From the NCBI GenBank assembly GCA_022606135.1, contig JABYQN010000015.1:620001-684000 (forward strand): DNA of 64,000 bases, given 5' to 3'. This DNA is from Fomes fomentarius (lineage: Eukaryota; Basidiomycota; Agaricomycetes; Polyporales; Polyporaceae). Position 1 is the stretch's first letter; the number at the start of each line of letters is the position of its first letter. Positions 34,487 through 45,560 of the stretch are shown here, piece after piece. The translations under genes were made by a program, and so were the position numbers. The notes under the pieces were generated by a model. It made no database searches, was not told the origin of the DNA, and saw only the letters and a program-made list of their open reading frames with translations.

Positions 34487-36270
34487 CTACCGATAAGTCT
34501 TGTGGCAACTCGTCTGCGCGCGATCTAGGCAGCAATCAGACACGGAGCATGGCCGACGAGTCTCTGACTCACCGTACAAAGCATCATCGTGGTGCCTCAG
34601 TAGCCATTCCCAGTCCTCGTTCCCTGTACCGAAGTCGGAAGCACTCCTGAACCATACTGCGGACGCCGGCCACAGCTCCTGATGGTCGTAGTGCGACGAG
34701 TATTCAGCGCGAGGGGGCCGTACCCACCGCATCCGCGACCCGATGCCGAGGAGCTCGAGCGAGGGAGGAGGCTGTTCGAGCAGCAAAGTCTCCAGCATGG
34801 GTCCGCTGTTGTACCGCGACTGATAGTCGGTGTGCAGGAGGTGGAGGTAACGGAGCGAGGATTGTGTGCGGAACTGCGCGATTGTCATATATTAGCGTTG
34901 AACGTCCAATACTCCGAATGCGAACATATGTACCAGGGTTGCCCATTCCTCTGCGGACACCGCACCGATCTGCACGCCCCGGACGAGGAGTGCGGATAGT
35001 TTGGGAGGGAGATGCTGTACGAAGAGAAGATGATGTATTTGCGACCACAGCAGCCGACTCAAGTCTATCCCGAGCACTTCAACGGACGGAAGATGCAACG
35101 AGACGGAGCGAATCGTGTGGATGATGTTATCTCTGATCATGAGGTCGAGTCGACGGAGATGCTTCTTCTCGAAGAGAAACGCGGAATAGTCGTGAAGAGG
35201 TGTGTAGTCGGTCGCCGACATCTTGAAGGATGTGAGGAGTGGAAGTGCTGCAGAATGCTTGCACAGTGTCGTGACCTCAGAGTTTCGTATTCCCGCAGGG
35301 ATGCGGAGAATAATGAACGAGCGGAGCTGCGGGCAACTCGTCAAGACCCATTCGAAACCGAGCGCTGCACCCTCGAAAGGACTCGTGAGCTCGATCTCTT
35401 GGAGGTCGCTGCACGACGACAGGAATGAGCCACGGCTGATCCAGTTCAGGGATGGGACGGAAAGGTTTGTCGGGCGTGCCGCTCCATGTACATCAAGGTA
35501 GTTGGCGAAGGCCTGTGTCGCGCGGTACCTAATCCGGGCGGCCTTTGACGAGAAGTCAACTGGAGAAGGAGTGCCAATGACCAGGCTTTTCAGCTCTCGG
35601 AAGGGCTTGATATCGTGCGTCTTCCAAACTGTAGTGGTGCAGCTAAGAGGAGATGAGGACGTCAACAACCTTGAGCACTCTTAACAAACAATATAGATTT
35701 ACGGTATGCGCAGTTCATGCAAGGAGGATCCACATCCCAGCGCAAGGCCTCTCAGCATCTTCAAGCTGAACGGCGGAGTGCTGCCATAGTATGCGAAGGA
35801 CGACAAGTTGCGGAGGTGAGGAAGCGCGTCAGCCAAACATTCTGAGTGGCACAATGAGTTGTCGACCCTGAAAGACTTGACGAAGATGACTGACTAGATC
35901 CTTCTTCTTCTTCTTGGGCGTTGGCGGATGAGAACGCCGCCACGGTCATCTTTTTCACAACTTCAGCGAAGTGAGGATCATGGGCGATATATCGGAGGAG
36001 CTCGATGCTGTTATGCTGCTGTGGCGCCACTTGCCCATTGTCGTTCTCGTCGTCATCCCGGGAGTCAGCGTCACGGTATGCGAGCTGCACCGGGTCATTG
36101 ACAGAGTCCCATGATCCAAAGAATACTACGATACGAGAAAAGATCAGGGGAATGGCAACGTCGTGGACGATTCTCGAGATGGAGAGGCATCGTCTTCTGT
36201 CCTGACCAGGAAGTTGGCGGATGATTTGGTCCCATAGCTCGTAAGGAAGTTGATGTGTCACTTTCACCAT
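34487..36270 (-). CDS. F-box/LRR-like protein, distant paralogue
   Basis: The start (HQLPYELWDQIIRQLPGQDRR, then LSISRIVHDVAIPLIFSRIVV) is an F-box-like motif aligning with the genes at 12776 and 41048. Leu-rich segments follow (LPHLRNLSSFAYYG, LQEIELTSP, LRSFIILRIP, LRRLDLMIRD, VEVLGIDLS) and the family ends in EDWEWLLRHHDD. At least four exons are needed. The first likely ends in GGSK at an intron around 35898-35846; then an intron near 35700-35641 (GTAAAT...CTCTTAG) joins LRIP to CTTTVWK, and a short one near 34913-34875 precedes FRTQSSLRYLHLL. A GAA microsatellite at 35901-35915 encodes a Glu run. The 3' end after the HHDD motif is uncertain, since a further intron would move the stop downstream of 34487. 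Confidence 0.6.
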
Positions 36271-36788
36271 GTTTCGCGTGAGTGGGATAGGAGGTGACGT
36301 GAGATGGAGGACGGCTTTAAAGACACAGGGGCTGCTGCAGGCTGCGCGGCGAGCGGGTGTTTAGTACGGCTGTTGACGAGTGTTTGGACACCCTTCCCTG
36401 CCGCGGCAGTCGTCGAGCACCTACGTGCGGACATGAGGACCTCAGCGTGCCCGCACAGCTTCCGCGCAGCTCCTTTGTGTCTAGAGTAGCAAACGTTGTC
36501 CTACCTGCCACTTGCAATTGTGACTCCCAACGGCGCTTCATCTCCCTCGCGGAATTTGCCGGCTAACCGGTTCACTTCGCTTAAGTTTGACTGCTGCGTT
36601 TGTTGATCAAAGAATTGTCTTTGGCTTCTACCACTACTTAAGTGACCTTAGTGAGTCGCCATCATCATGATCACGAGGTAGCATGGATGGAACTCATTTA
36701 TCAATCCAGTGCGAGAGCCTACATTATTGAGAAAAACTGTAGTACAAGCTCGATACGATAGACAAAGTCCGGATTGCATGCCCGATGC
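36271..36788. other. Gap between F-box/LRR paralogue and flavohemoglobin
   Basis: Contains the promoter side of the 36270 gene and the 3' UTR of flavohemoglobin. I see no further gene. Confidence 0.35.
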
Positions 36789-38215
36789 TTACTCGGGAGT
36801 CGCGCCCGCGCCGAAGACCTCCGCGTGTATCCTGTAAATGTCTACCCCACGCGCCTTAAGTCCCTTGAAGATGTCTGCCATGAACTCCTCCGGACCGCAC
36901 ACGTAATACTGCGCGGTCGCGTCGTCCAGCCTGAGTGTCTCCCGGTCGACCTTCTCAAGGTCGAGCCGGCCCTGGACGTCATAGTCCTTCCCGAGCACAT
37001 CGGCCTCGACGGGCTCAGAGTAGAATACCGTCGTCTTGATACGGTCAGGGTGCTGCTGTGCGACAGACGCGACGTGTGCCTTGAAAGCGTGCACGCGACC
37101 GTTCCGGACGGCCTGCACCCAGCTGATCTGTCGCTTGGGGCCCTCGGCACGGACGAGGGTGTTGAGCATCGAGAGGAGAGGGGTGACGCCGACGCCGGCG
37201 GAGAGGAGGACGACGGGGGCGGGGGAGCTGTCGAGGAAGAACTCGCCGAAGGGATATGCGAGTTCGACGACGTCGCCCTCGTTGAGCGTCGAATGGAGGA
37301 GATTCGACATCCAGCCGGGATGCTCGTACTGCGCGGTATCGAGGTTCCCCGGCGAGAGCGCGTGTGTGGGGATGCCGGGCTCGCGCTTGACGGAGATTCG
37401 GTAGTGGGCTGGGTTCGGAGCATCTGAGAGGGAGTATCTGATAGAGAACAGGTTGGGATCGAGGATTGAGAGAATCAATGCCAGATGGATACGTACTGTC
37501 TGTTTTGGGTGATACCGAGCTGTGGGATTAATCTTTGGATGGAGATGTACTGTCCTGGGCGATACGGCTCTAGCGGCTGGCCGTCCTTCGGGCGGAAGTA
37601 GAAGCTCGTGATCTCGTCACTCTCCTTCACCTTCTTCTCGACGATGAAGTCACGCCAACCGACCCAGGCGGCGGCCTCGTACAGCTTGCGCTCAAGGCCG
37701 ATGAAGATGTGTGCGAGGTTCCAGTAGGCGACACCCCAGGCATCGTACAGGTCGCCCTTGAAGGTGTCGGCGCCAACGATGTCGGTGATCGCCTTCATGA
37801 GATACTCGCCAACGACAGCGTAGTGTGACGGCTGGATGTGTACGGATGCGTGCTTGTGAGCGATGCGCTCCACGAAAGGGAGGATTGGAGTGAGGTCCTC
37901 GATATGCGACGCATACGCGTAGATGGAACGAGCAAGGATCTCGGGCTGGTGCCCACGCTGAAGAGAACCAACCCGGCGACTCAGCATGCGATTGACGGGA
38001 GACAACGTTGAATGAGAACATACAACTTGCTTGGTCCGGCTGAAGACGTTCTGGAGCTCGGGATGCGCCGCGAGCATCTGCGAGTACATACGAGTTGTGA
38101 TGGCGAGGCCGTGCTCCGCGAGTACAGGCACAGTCGCGGCGATCAGCTTGCGCTGCTCAGCGGTCAGTGGAGGAGGGTGAGGGAGGTCGGCACCGGTTTC
38201 GATGTTTTCGCCCAT
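36789..38215 (-). CDS. Flavohemoglobin (nitric oxide dioxygenase), intact copy
   Basis: Exons 38215-38027, 37957-37497, 37437-36789; total 1299 nt, 432 aa, close to the usual length of about 400. The globin domain (residues about 15-150) starts LTAEQRKLIAATVPVLAEHG and contains the heme-proximal His region (HKHASVHIQPSHY). The FAD-binding part follows (FRPKDGQPLEPYRPGQYIS, RQYSLSDAP) and then the NAD-binding part (LLSAGVGVTPLLSML, YVCGPEEFM). The family converts NO and O2 to nitrate using NAD(P)H and protects fungi from nitrosative stress. The first intron could be read through in this copy, but the pseudogene copy shows a length change there, supporting splicing. A TATA-like box lies about 95 bp upstream. 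Confidence 0.9.
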
Positions 38216-38310
38216 GTTGTCGAGGGTGTGTAGGTTCTACTGGAGGGTGCGTTGAGCAGTGTGAGATTGGTGTAAGACTGGCCGTCGTCCTGTGAGGGCC
38301 TCACCGGGCT

Positions 38311-38320
38311 GTATATATAC
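38311..38320 (-). promoter_or_regulatory. TATA-like box of flavohemoglobin
   Basis: GTATATATAC lies about 95 bp upstream of the ATG at 38215, and the same box is kept in the pseudogene copy at 16596-16605. Position and sequence fit a core promoter element. Confidence 0.5.
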
Positions 38321-38577
38321 GTAATGCTAGGGCTGCTACGGGAGAAGTTCGAGATTGAATCTTCTCCGGTCGAACAAACGTTGCCCGTGGCACCACACCC
38401 GAGCGTCAGTACACAGCACGTTGACCATGTTCACTTTGACGCGACTGACCGGCACCATACGGCAACCAGGAGGAGTCAAATGATCGTGTGTGAAGTAAAG
38501 GCTAAGAGATGAGCGACAGAGAATCTAGTCCCGAACTCAAGAGGCCGAGACCCGTATGGTGACATTTCGTCGAGTCC

Positions 38578-38992
38578 TCACCCACATTCAAGAACCGTCA
38601 GCCGCGCCGAGTCAGGAGTAAGCATGCGGGGCAAACTGGAGGGACCAGTCATGGGGCGCGCACTTTCCGGGGTCAATCCGTGTTCGTCCGACAGTGATCG
38701 CGCAATTCCATACTCATCCGCGTTTTCTTGCCTCCGACTGAACGGGGAAGGGAGTAGCGCCACCATGGTCCAAAGAGTCTGTTCTAATCGAGAGCATGCC
38801 ATTCTCCAGCGTCCAAGCTGGAAACGCTAAGAAAGGTGCCCGCCGCTTCAAGAGAATTGGAATATTCAGGAAGCGTGTCGCTGGCACGAGGTACCGGTAG
38901 CAACTCACCTCGTAAGCCATGATCGCACAAGATCCGACGTCTGACGACTCGAACGACGGATTATCGTTGTATAAGGTGTAGTCAGGAGGCAC
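38578..38992 (-). other. Possible small gene downstream of F-box/LRR copy 2
   Basis: Counterpart of the sequence at 14793-15301. On the minus strand a GTGAGTTGC...TTTCTTAG intron (about 38914-38831) would join a short first exon to FQLGRWRMACSRL, WTMVALLPSPFSRRQENADE and a tail ending VLECG near 38578. It lacks 19 codons relative to the other copy, in frame. Support is only the shared open frame and the splice signals. Confidence 0.3.
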
Positions 38993-39324
38993 TCTTCATG
39001 CATTCAAACTAGTCGTCACTGGGTTGCAGAAGGGTTCTGCTTGAGTGACGGGGATGTCACACGTTGCGTTGTCACACTGCATGCGAGTCACGTTACCCTT
39101 CAGTCACATCCTTGTACGCCGGCGGGTATACTTAACACGGATAGGACCACTACGAGCATATGAATGCTGATCGGGGATATATATCGAGGAGGTGTTGAGG
39201 ATCATCCGAGATGTAGTTGGACTCGACGGACGAACTTCAAGAGGAGGGATAGTAGTAAGTACATAGCACTGCAGTGCGGAATCGGGGCTACGCGTGAAGC
39301 TTTGAGTTCCGTACTCATCTGTAG

Positions 39325-41048
39325 TCAATCAAATTGCAGCGTTCCAATCTTGCCCAGGAAGCAGTTCTCCTGGGTGATTGTCAGGGCGCAGACGCACGTG
39401 AACTGAAGGAGAATCATACCAATGCCATGGTGGTCATGGTGTCGAAACAGCCACTCCCAGTCAGCACATCCAAAGGTCTCGACAGTTCTATGTGCTACCC
39501 TCTCAAGTGACCATGAAGGAGAGTATCTCGGTGTTCCTTCTTCGGGATCATGCTCGATCCAGCGGAGGTAAGAACCGTATCCGACCAGCCTCAGAGACTC
39601 GGGATGGTCCTCGAGGAGTTGAATTTTGAGATCTGCATCACCAGTGTAGTCGATGATGTGAAAGTATTCAAGGGATTTGCGTTTCCTGAGCTGAAACACA
39701 AGATGACTGTGAGGGTGTAGGTCGATCGCGACATCATGACAAACATACCAGATCGATCCATCCTCGCAGCAGTGCGTCTTCACTAAAATGTACTTCCACG
39801 TGAAGCATCAAAGCGGTTACGTTGATGGGTATCAGCTTGTCAAGTAGTAGTACATCCTCGCCGTAGCACCCGATGAGATTCAGTCCCAACACGTTCAGAG
39901 CTGGAAGCGCTGGCAGGATATTGAGATACGATTGTACACGCTCTTCGTCTGGCCACTGGGAGGTGCAGTCGATGTCAAGCATGCGTAGTTTCGTCTTGTT
40001 CTCCAAGAAGTTGGCAAGGATCTGTCCATGGGCGCTCGTCACATCGAAGTCTAAGTGGCTGATGAGTTTGAACGCGGTGAGTGCGGGGAGCGCCGTGGGA
40101 TTCGACTGCAGCAATGGGAAGAGCGGATGATCGTCCGCGACGCTGTTTAGATGCAAGGTAAAAGAGCGCAGGTCCACGCAGTGGCGAAATATCAGCGCGA
40201 GCCCGCCGAGCTCATTCGGCAGGATGAGTTCGAGCTCGTGGAGGTTGGTGAGTGAGCGGATTGGACATGCCCATATGACGTCACCGGATATAGACAGTCG
40301 CGTCAAAGTTATAGAGTTGGTCTCAATCGTAGAATAGATGTAACCTTCTCCGTTCTCGAGTTTCGGTTCTAAGACCGAGCCGTCATAGAGATGCAGAGAG
40401 TGAAGACCGGTGAATGCAGCGAGAGAGAGTACGGCCGCCCCAAGTACCCTGTGCACATTCATCGGTCAGAGATGTACTGATAGGGAGAGATGAAGATGCG
40501 CACGGCAGACGTAGATCGATGAGAGTGGGGCACGCGCGTTTTGCTAGAGCATCGAACACAATCGAGTTGGGCAACGGGGACGAGCCGTACCACCGCAATG
40601 ATTGTAGGCCGTCAAGCTTTTGGAGCGCCTCGGAAAGACAGACTGCGACGATACACGCAATATCAGGCGGACATAGCTTAGAAGCAACTGTAGTCGAAAA
40701 GGACTTACAGAGCTCAAATAGACCGTCTCCCTGTGTGTACGCGCGCACCGACAGCTGTTTGATGATCGTCGCAAAGGCCGGTGTACACGAGACGTGACGC
40801 AAGATCTCCCAGGTCATCTTCTTCAGTCTCTCCATCTCGGCTCTCTTCTCCTCTTCATTCCAATTATCTTCGTGTGCACTCGTCCAGAGCCCGAAGTACA
40901 AAGTGACATGCGAGAATAGCTCTGAGAGGGCGACATCATGGAGTTGGCTGGATACTAGAAGACAGCTTTTCTTGTCTTCGTGTGCGAGATGTCCTATGAT
41001 GAGCCTCCAGAGCTCGATCGGAAGCGAGCTCCGGTGCGTGAAGGTCAT
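39325..41048 (-). CDS. F-box/LRR-like protein, copy 2
   Basis: Nearly the same protein as at 12776-14540, on the opposite strand. Exon 1 is 41048-40504, exon 2 begins at 40448 and runs to the LRGWIDL end near 39753, and exon 3 begins LRKRKSLEYFHIID. The second intron here starts GTATGTTTGTCATG against GTATGTCATG in copy 1. The 4 extra bases would break the frame if retained, so this is a true intron. An upstream in-frame ATG at 41063 (MFSTT) is absent from copy 1, so I prefer 41048 (MTFTHRSS). The C-terminus differs from copy 1 after DWEWLFRHHDHHGIG; depending on splicing of a last intron it ends at 39329 or 39325. No lesion seen, so probably functional. Confidence 0.7.
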
Positions 41049-41950
41049 GGTTGTGGAGAACAACCAGGTTAGCGCTCAAACAAATCGATTCTCTGGCGCC
41101 TGACTTGGACACGTCAGCCGAGTGGTTCAACTCCGAAACCTCGTTGCCTCTTGCACGAAGCCGGAATCGTGAGGGTACGTACGCCCGGTGAGTACATTGT
41201 TTGCAAAGCTCACAACACTCAACTATATATCGGTGAGAGTCTGCGGTGCTCTCTATTAAGTACCAATCGCCGAAGAATACATTGAAGAACGACGTCCCAC
41301 TGTCTACCTGTCTACAAGGCCGCCTCCGATGTGATTACAGATTCATCCACATTATCGCGTAGGTATCAGGCTATCATGTAGACATGGCCAGTGCGACTTG
41401 TAACTTTCTAGGCTAAAACGCCGAGTTGAGCCTGAGGTGTCTCGCGAACGCCTCACCATACTACCTTTGCCCCAAGAGCAAGCCACAGCCATTTGACCCA
41501 TATCCATTGGAATCCTGGACTACACAGCCCCACCAGAGTTGATCTTCGAGGCTCCATCTGTTCCTTTTTCTCTTGTACTTCGGAATGCCACTGACTAGTA
41601 CTGACGTACTGACTACGACATAGATCCTCTCTGCTCGATGACATGAGTCCAGAGCGCTGCCAAGTTTTCATCCAAGTGCGAAGCCAACCAATCATGCCAG
41701 GTATGTGAAACCAAGACAGTTCATTGCGGACAGGCAGTAAGACACATTCGGAATTCCCTTGTATTCAGCACACACGAGCACACTCTCCAGTGGAACATGG
41801 TGTGTATGCTGTGAGCTTTCTGCGCCATACTGACGTGATCGTTGTGCTCCGTTCGGACTCTCCTCGGTGAATTTTCCTCGATGTCAACGTCATCGCATGA
41901 TGGAAGATCGCACCATGACAAATTGCATTAAAACGGTCCGCAATTGGGTT

Positions 41951-42333
41951 AATCTTCACGCAGCGTTCCATTCTTACTGCCAACAGCTATAGCTTCGGTA
42001 CCGCACAGGCGCTGCCGTCGGGATTGCTGAAACAGGAACCAATTCATGAGGTGGTTCAAGCGTCCGTGCAGCCGCCATCGAGCTGAGCTGCTGCCGCTGA
42101 CTCTTCCCCGTGCTGCTGGTTGTCATCTTAACTAGTGCATTCTAGTTTATCGATTGTCGACGGCTGCGGAGAATGCGAATGTGAACCATGGGCTGTCCTT
42201 TGCTCTCAAGAGCATATATAAATACGTCGCCTCACAGCTTGCTCGGTACACACCTCGCAGCATTCTCTCAAAGTAGCCTCGCTATCCCTCTACTCTCTCA
42301 ATCTCACCATTTTCCTTCCCTCATCGACTGACG
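41951..42333 (+). other. Unique region with promoter of the DUF6533-like gene
   Basis: Lies between arm 2 and the membrane-protein gene. The last 120 bases are a typical core promoter and a pyrimidine-rich 5' UTR (CTCACAGCTT, then TCTCTCAATCTCACC). Confidence 0.45.
42215..42224 (+). promoter_or_regulatory. TATA box of the DUF6533-like gene
   Basis: TATATAAATA lies about 110 bp upstream of the ATG at 42334, followed by a pyrimidine-rich leader. Confidence 0.6.
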
Positions 42334-44003
42334 ATGAACGACGAGATCTCTAGATTCTGGGAAGCGTGAGTTCGACTCGCACTGTTTACCAACTATCTGA
42401 TCTTGAGATCGTTTTGTCATCGTACAGGAGGCTCATGACATCGCTGTATCTCTCCGCAACGAGTGAGTGCGCCATGTTCACAAATATCTATAGAATGTGT
42501 GTCTAACCAGTTCCCCTAGTACTGCTACTGTATGACGTTGTTCTTACACTCGGAGCTGAGGTCAACGTGGTGAGGCACCGCAAATTGAGTGTTCACACCA
42601 TCCTCCACATCATGAACCGCCATGGAATGATCGCGTGCCTCATCCCCATTTCCATCCTCTGCTTTCCTGTTACCGACACTGTGAGTGAAGATCTACTTTC
42701 CGTGCAGACCTATTACTGAGCTCAAGTGTTTGATCATCTTCTCTCCGCGTGCAGACGCAAGTGTATTCACTCTGTTTGTACTATGGTTGCCGTAGTAATC
42801 TTCTGTCGGACTCTCTGAGAACAGATGCCACGTCTTGGGTAAGTTCGCAGAGATCGCGATGTTCCCAACAAACATATCGTGGGCTGGTAAGTTGTTAAAG
42901 GAACCTCGTATGAATAGTTCTCTGCTCAAACTACCCCTCCCCTCAACTAGTATTCTCCGCTTTACGGACATACGCACTCTCAAACTTCAATATTGCTCTT
43001 GCCATCCTCGTCTTCATTGTCAACGCGATGTATATCATGCCGGACATAGTAAGTGCCTCCTTGCCCATTCGCTCTATCTCGATGTTGGTACATGGACTCA
43101 TCTATTCACAGTATACACTCATCTATGGAACACTGCACAATTTTCCCTACCCGGACGGCTGCATGGTTATGCTGCCTATCAATCGCACATATTTTGCACG
43201 GTGAGCTACTCAAGCTTTGCTGGATCCGGATAAGTCTCTAATCTCTTGGCGTCCGTCAGTGAGTTACCAATGGGATTTATCGTTTACTCTCGGATCCTGT
43301 AACGGCTCTTGTCAGTACAATGGACGTCGCGAGGAGGGATGATCGTGGGAGAGTTTATAGTCTTGGTATGTACCGTGAGGAAGACTATATCCTCGCTGCG
43401 AGCGGATACCCCTCGACTCCGCGTGTATGGGCGGATCCGTACGCTCTCCGAAACGCTTCTCCGACACGGTGAGCCGGCCTTTCCGACTGTCTTCTGATCA
43501 TCAATTGAGCATGCCACACAGGCATTGCATGCTTCTTGTCAGTATCTCCCTAGTACATGCCGAATTGAACACGTCCAACTAACTCTCACTTAGCGTGCCG
43601 CTCGCGCTGAATCTGCTAGTCACCTGTCTGAATGTCGTGGTAAGGAGCGTCTTTGCATCCCGCTTTCCGGAGAGCTTCCTCATATGAGAACATCACCGCA
43701 GCACTTTGACTCCATCTGGTTGACAGGCACATTCATCGGCCCGTTCCGGGACTCGTACGTGACACACCCACACCTATCTCGCTCGGCCGCAGCACAGTTG
43801 ACACCAAGCCGGACTGTTCTTTCAGGCTCACGACGATCCTCATCTCGCGCTTTCTACTCGATCTAGGCATGTTCGGTGCGCAAACTATGGATGACGACAC
43901 CGAATTGCGCTTCGCATCTGCCGTCCCGGATACGTCACGCCCCGCTGCGAATCGTGTCATTGCTGAAGGAGAGCCGTCGAGGGCGAACGGGAGCGGGGTA
44001 TGA
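42334..44003 (+). CDS. DUF6533-like multi-pass membrane protein
   Basis: A gene of about ten short exons from ATG 42334 to TGA 44001-44003. Spliced by eye it reads MNDEISRFWEA, then SLYLSATILLLYDVVLTLGA (family hallmark: first helix followed by Y/D-x-x-L-T-x-x-x-E), ILHIMNRHGMIACLIPISIL, VFSALRTYALSNFN, ILVFIVNAMYIMPDI, YTLIYGTLHNF, RRGMIVGEFIVLV, VPLALNLLVTCLNVV and finally FRDSLTTILISRFLLDL plus a polar tail. This is the seven-helix layout of the DUF6533 proteins that are greatly expanded in mushrooms; their function is unknown. A TATA box sits at 42215. Exon boundaries between 42680 and 43620 are approximate, because several exons are under 100 bp. Confidence 0.65.
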
Positions 44004-44229
44004 AATTCGAGCAATAGGAACTTGGTTGCTCTAGAAAGATATAAGGGAGTAGATGGTATCACGCAACAGGGCTCGTTCACACTTTGCATAGCTTAACAGT
44101 GCTATAGAACTTTCCTGCCCATCTCATAAGCCCGATGACTGACTTGAACTGACATCTATATGTTTGTGACTTCTATATTGTCCAGACACGGTCTAGACTA
44201 GCGTACGTGTACATGCACATACGATGTCG

Positions 44230-45111
44230 TTAAACGACAGGGAGGAAAGATTGCCCAGCAATCATGAGACCGAGGCCGATCCTCGCGGCATGACTAGTCT
44301 CGCCAGACTGCGTGAACGCTTTCCGTCCCTGCGGCGCTCCAGGCGTGCGGCGGAACGAGGAGGACTCGGCGTTCAGCCCGAGATACCATGGGCTCACGAT
44401 CGCGTCTTCCTCGAGCGCGAACAGTCCGGCGACGCCCTGCTCGGACACCTTGCGGGCGGGCAAGGTCCGCGAGCGGCGATGCGGGAAGCGGGGGCGGTCG
44501 AAGTCCGGAGGAGTGGGGAGCATGCTCGGTGAAGGCACTTCCGAGACCATCTTCCTCGAACTCTGACTGTGATGGGGGCGACCGAAGTTGGGAGTAGGGA
44601 GCATGCTCGGTGATGGCGCTTCGACGATCTTCACCCGCGAAGTGTGGTCGGGGAAGTGGGGGCGGTCGAAGTAAGGAGTGGGGAGCATGCTCGGTGATGG
44701 CGCTTCGACGATCTTCCTCCAGGGTTGATCGTTGGCGGAGGCAGCCAGTGGCTCCGGCATCGTAGCCGAGGTATGGGTGGTAGAGGGAATGGTAGAGGGA
44801 TCTACAATGCACAGTGTCAGCACATGCAATTTTGCATACACACAAGACATGAACTCACTGGGAGAGTGGACACGAACGTCGAGAGGAACCAACGTCGCCG
44901 CCGGGGCGCGTAGCTTCCGTTGCGTCACGGTGGAAGGGAGCCCGTGTCCAAGCGACTCACGGAGTCTGCACTGCAGCTGGAGCTTGTTCGGACAGTGATT
45001 GGGCGGGAAGGCACCCTTGGTGCTCGACGTCGACGAACCGGTCGTCGTGAAGGCCGAGCTGGCCAGGTTCGATGCCTTGCGGGCGAAGGCAAAGGTGGTG
45101 TTAGCGGCCAT
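44230..45111 (-). CDS. Hypothetical protein with three 28-residue repeats, copy 1
   Basis: Starts MAANTTFAFARKASNLASSA and ends with GLMIAGQSFLPVV. The middle holds three tandem units of about 28 residues built on EAPSPSMLPTP followed by a Phe/Arg-Pro-rich part (FDRPHFP). Each unit contains SP and TP dipeptides and basic residues, so they may be docking or phosphorylation sites; that is inference. An intron GTGAGT...ATTGTAG (about 44865-44807) probably interrupts the frame after VHSP; without splicing the frame is still open (293 aa). Two further copies at 50928-51809 and 63178-64000 keep the repeats and reading frame, which argues for a real gene. TATA-like box at 45192. No known family. Confidence 0.6.
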   Translation of the reverse strand: MAANTTFAFARKASNLASSAFTTTGSSTSSTKGAFPPNHCPNKLQLQCRLRESLGHGLPSTVTQRKLRAPAATLVPLDVRVHSPSEFMSCVYAKLHVLTLCIVDPSTIPSTTHTSATMPEPLAASANDQPWRKIVEAPSPSMLPTPYFDRPHFPDHTSRVKIVEAPSPSMLPTPNFGRPHHSQSSRKMVSEVPSPSMLPTPPDFDRPRFPHRRSRTLPARKVSEQGVAGLFALEEDAIVSPWYLGLNAESSSFRRTPGAPQGRKAFTQSGETSHAARIGLGLMIAGQSFLPVV

Positions 45112-45191
45112 GGTAGGTTCGCGACTACTGAATACTAGGGTGGATTGAGGAGTGTTTGCGTTGGTGGGGAGTTGGGCGGTATGGAGGCCTC

Positions 45192-45199
45192 CTTATATA
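45192..45199 (-). promoter_or_regulatory. TATA box of repeat-peptide gene copy 1
   Basis: TATATAAG on the minus strand, about 80 bp upstream of the ATG at 45111; conserved in the copy at 51888-51895. Confidence 0.55.
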
Positions 45200-45560
45200 C
45201 TGTTGGCCTCGCATTAGGGGTGGTCTAGACCCTTGGAAAGACATCGGATGAAGAGTGCTTACGAGTCCACATAGGGGAGCGGTCTGAATCACGATGGAGA
45301 TGTCACGGAACTGGTAGGGCGGACATGCCAACATAGGGAGTCACGGGCAGAATCGCGATGTTAGATGTCGAATCGGCCTGGGGTATAAAGGTGTTAGTAA
45401 ACCATATAGCTTGGGGTCTAGAACAATCCTTTTAGTTTGATTCAAAACCGGTTCAACAAGCCGTATACGGATGAGGTGACGGATCGCGCTGTCGGGCATT
45501 TCTTGAAGGGCTAGGCCATTCACCGCAAGGAGTCATAGGTGTGTTCGAGTCTGTCTCAGT

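Larger units (their letters stand above)
38509..41950 (-). repeat. Inverted duplication, arm 2 (partner 11908-15372)
   Basis: Reverse complement of arm 1. The left edge (about 38509) lies at the end of the flavohemoglobin 5' flank, and the right edge (about 41950) adjoins unique sequence. The segment 41049-41720 is the shared upstream region of the F-box/LRR gene. Within it, 41721-41921 contains a minus-strand open stretch (WCDLPSCDDVDIEE...) that is also open at 11930-12128, with one in-frame 3-base indel between copies and no ATG in frame. Confidence 0.8.
44110..45560. repeat. Duplicated segment (partner about 50810-52310)
   Basis: The repeat-peptide gene, its promoter and about 400 bp further upstream recur at 50810-52310 in the same orientation, with moderate divergence and small indels (for example GGGTCTAGAACAATCC against GGGTCTAGAACAATTC). 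This duplication is older than the one linking 51 kb and 63 kb. Confidence 0.7.

Noticed and set aside
35895..35920. GAA/CTT microsatellite as a regulatory element
   Set aside because: It lies in coding sequence and encodes a Glu run in the F-box/LRR paralogue.
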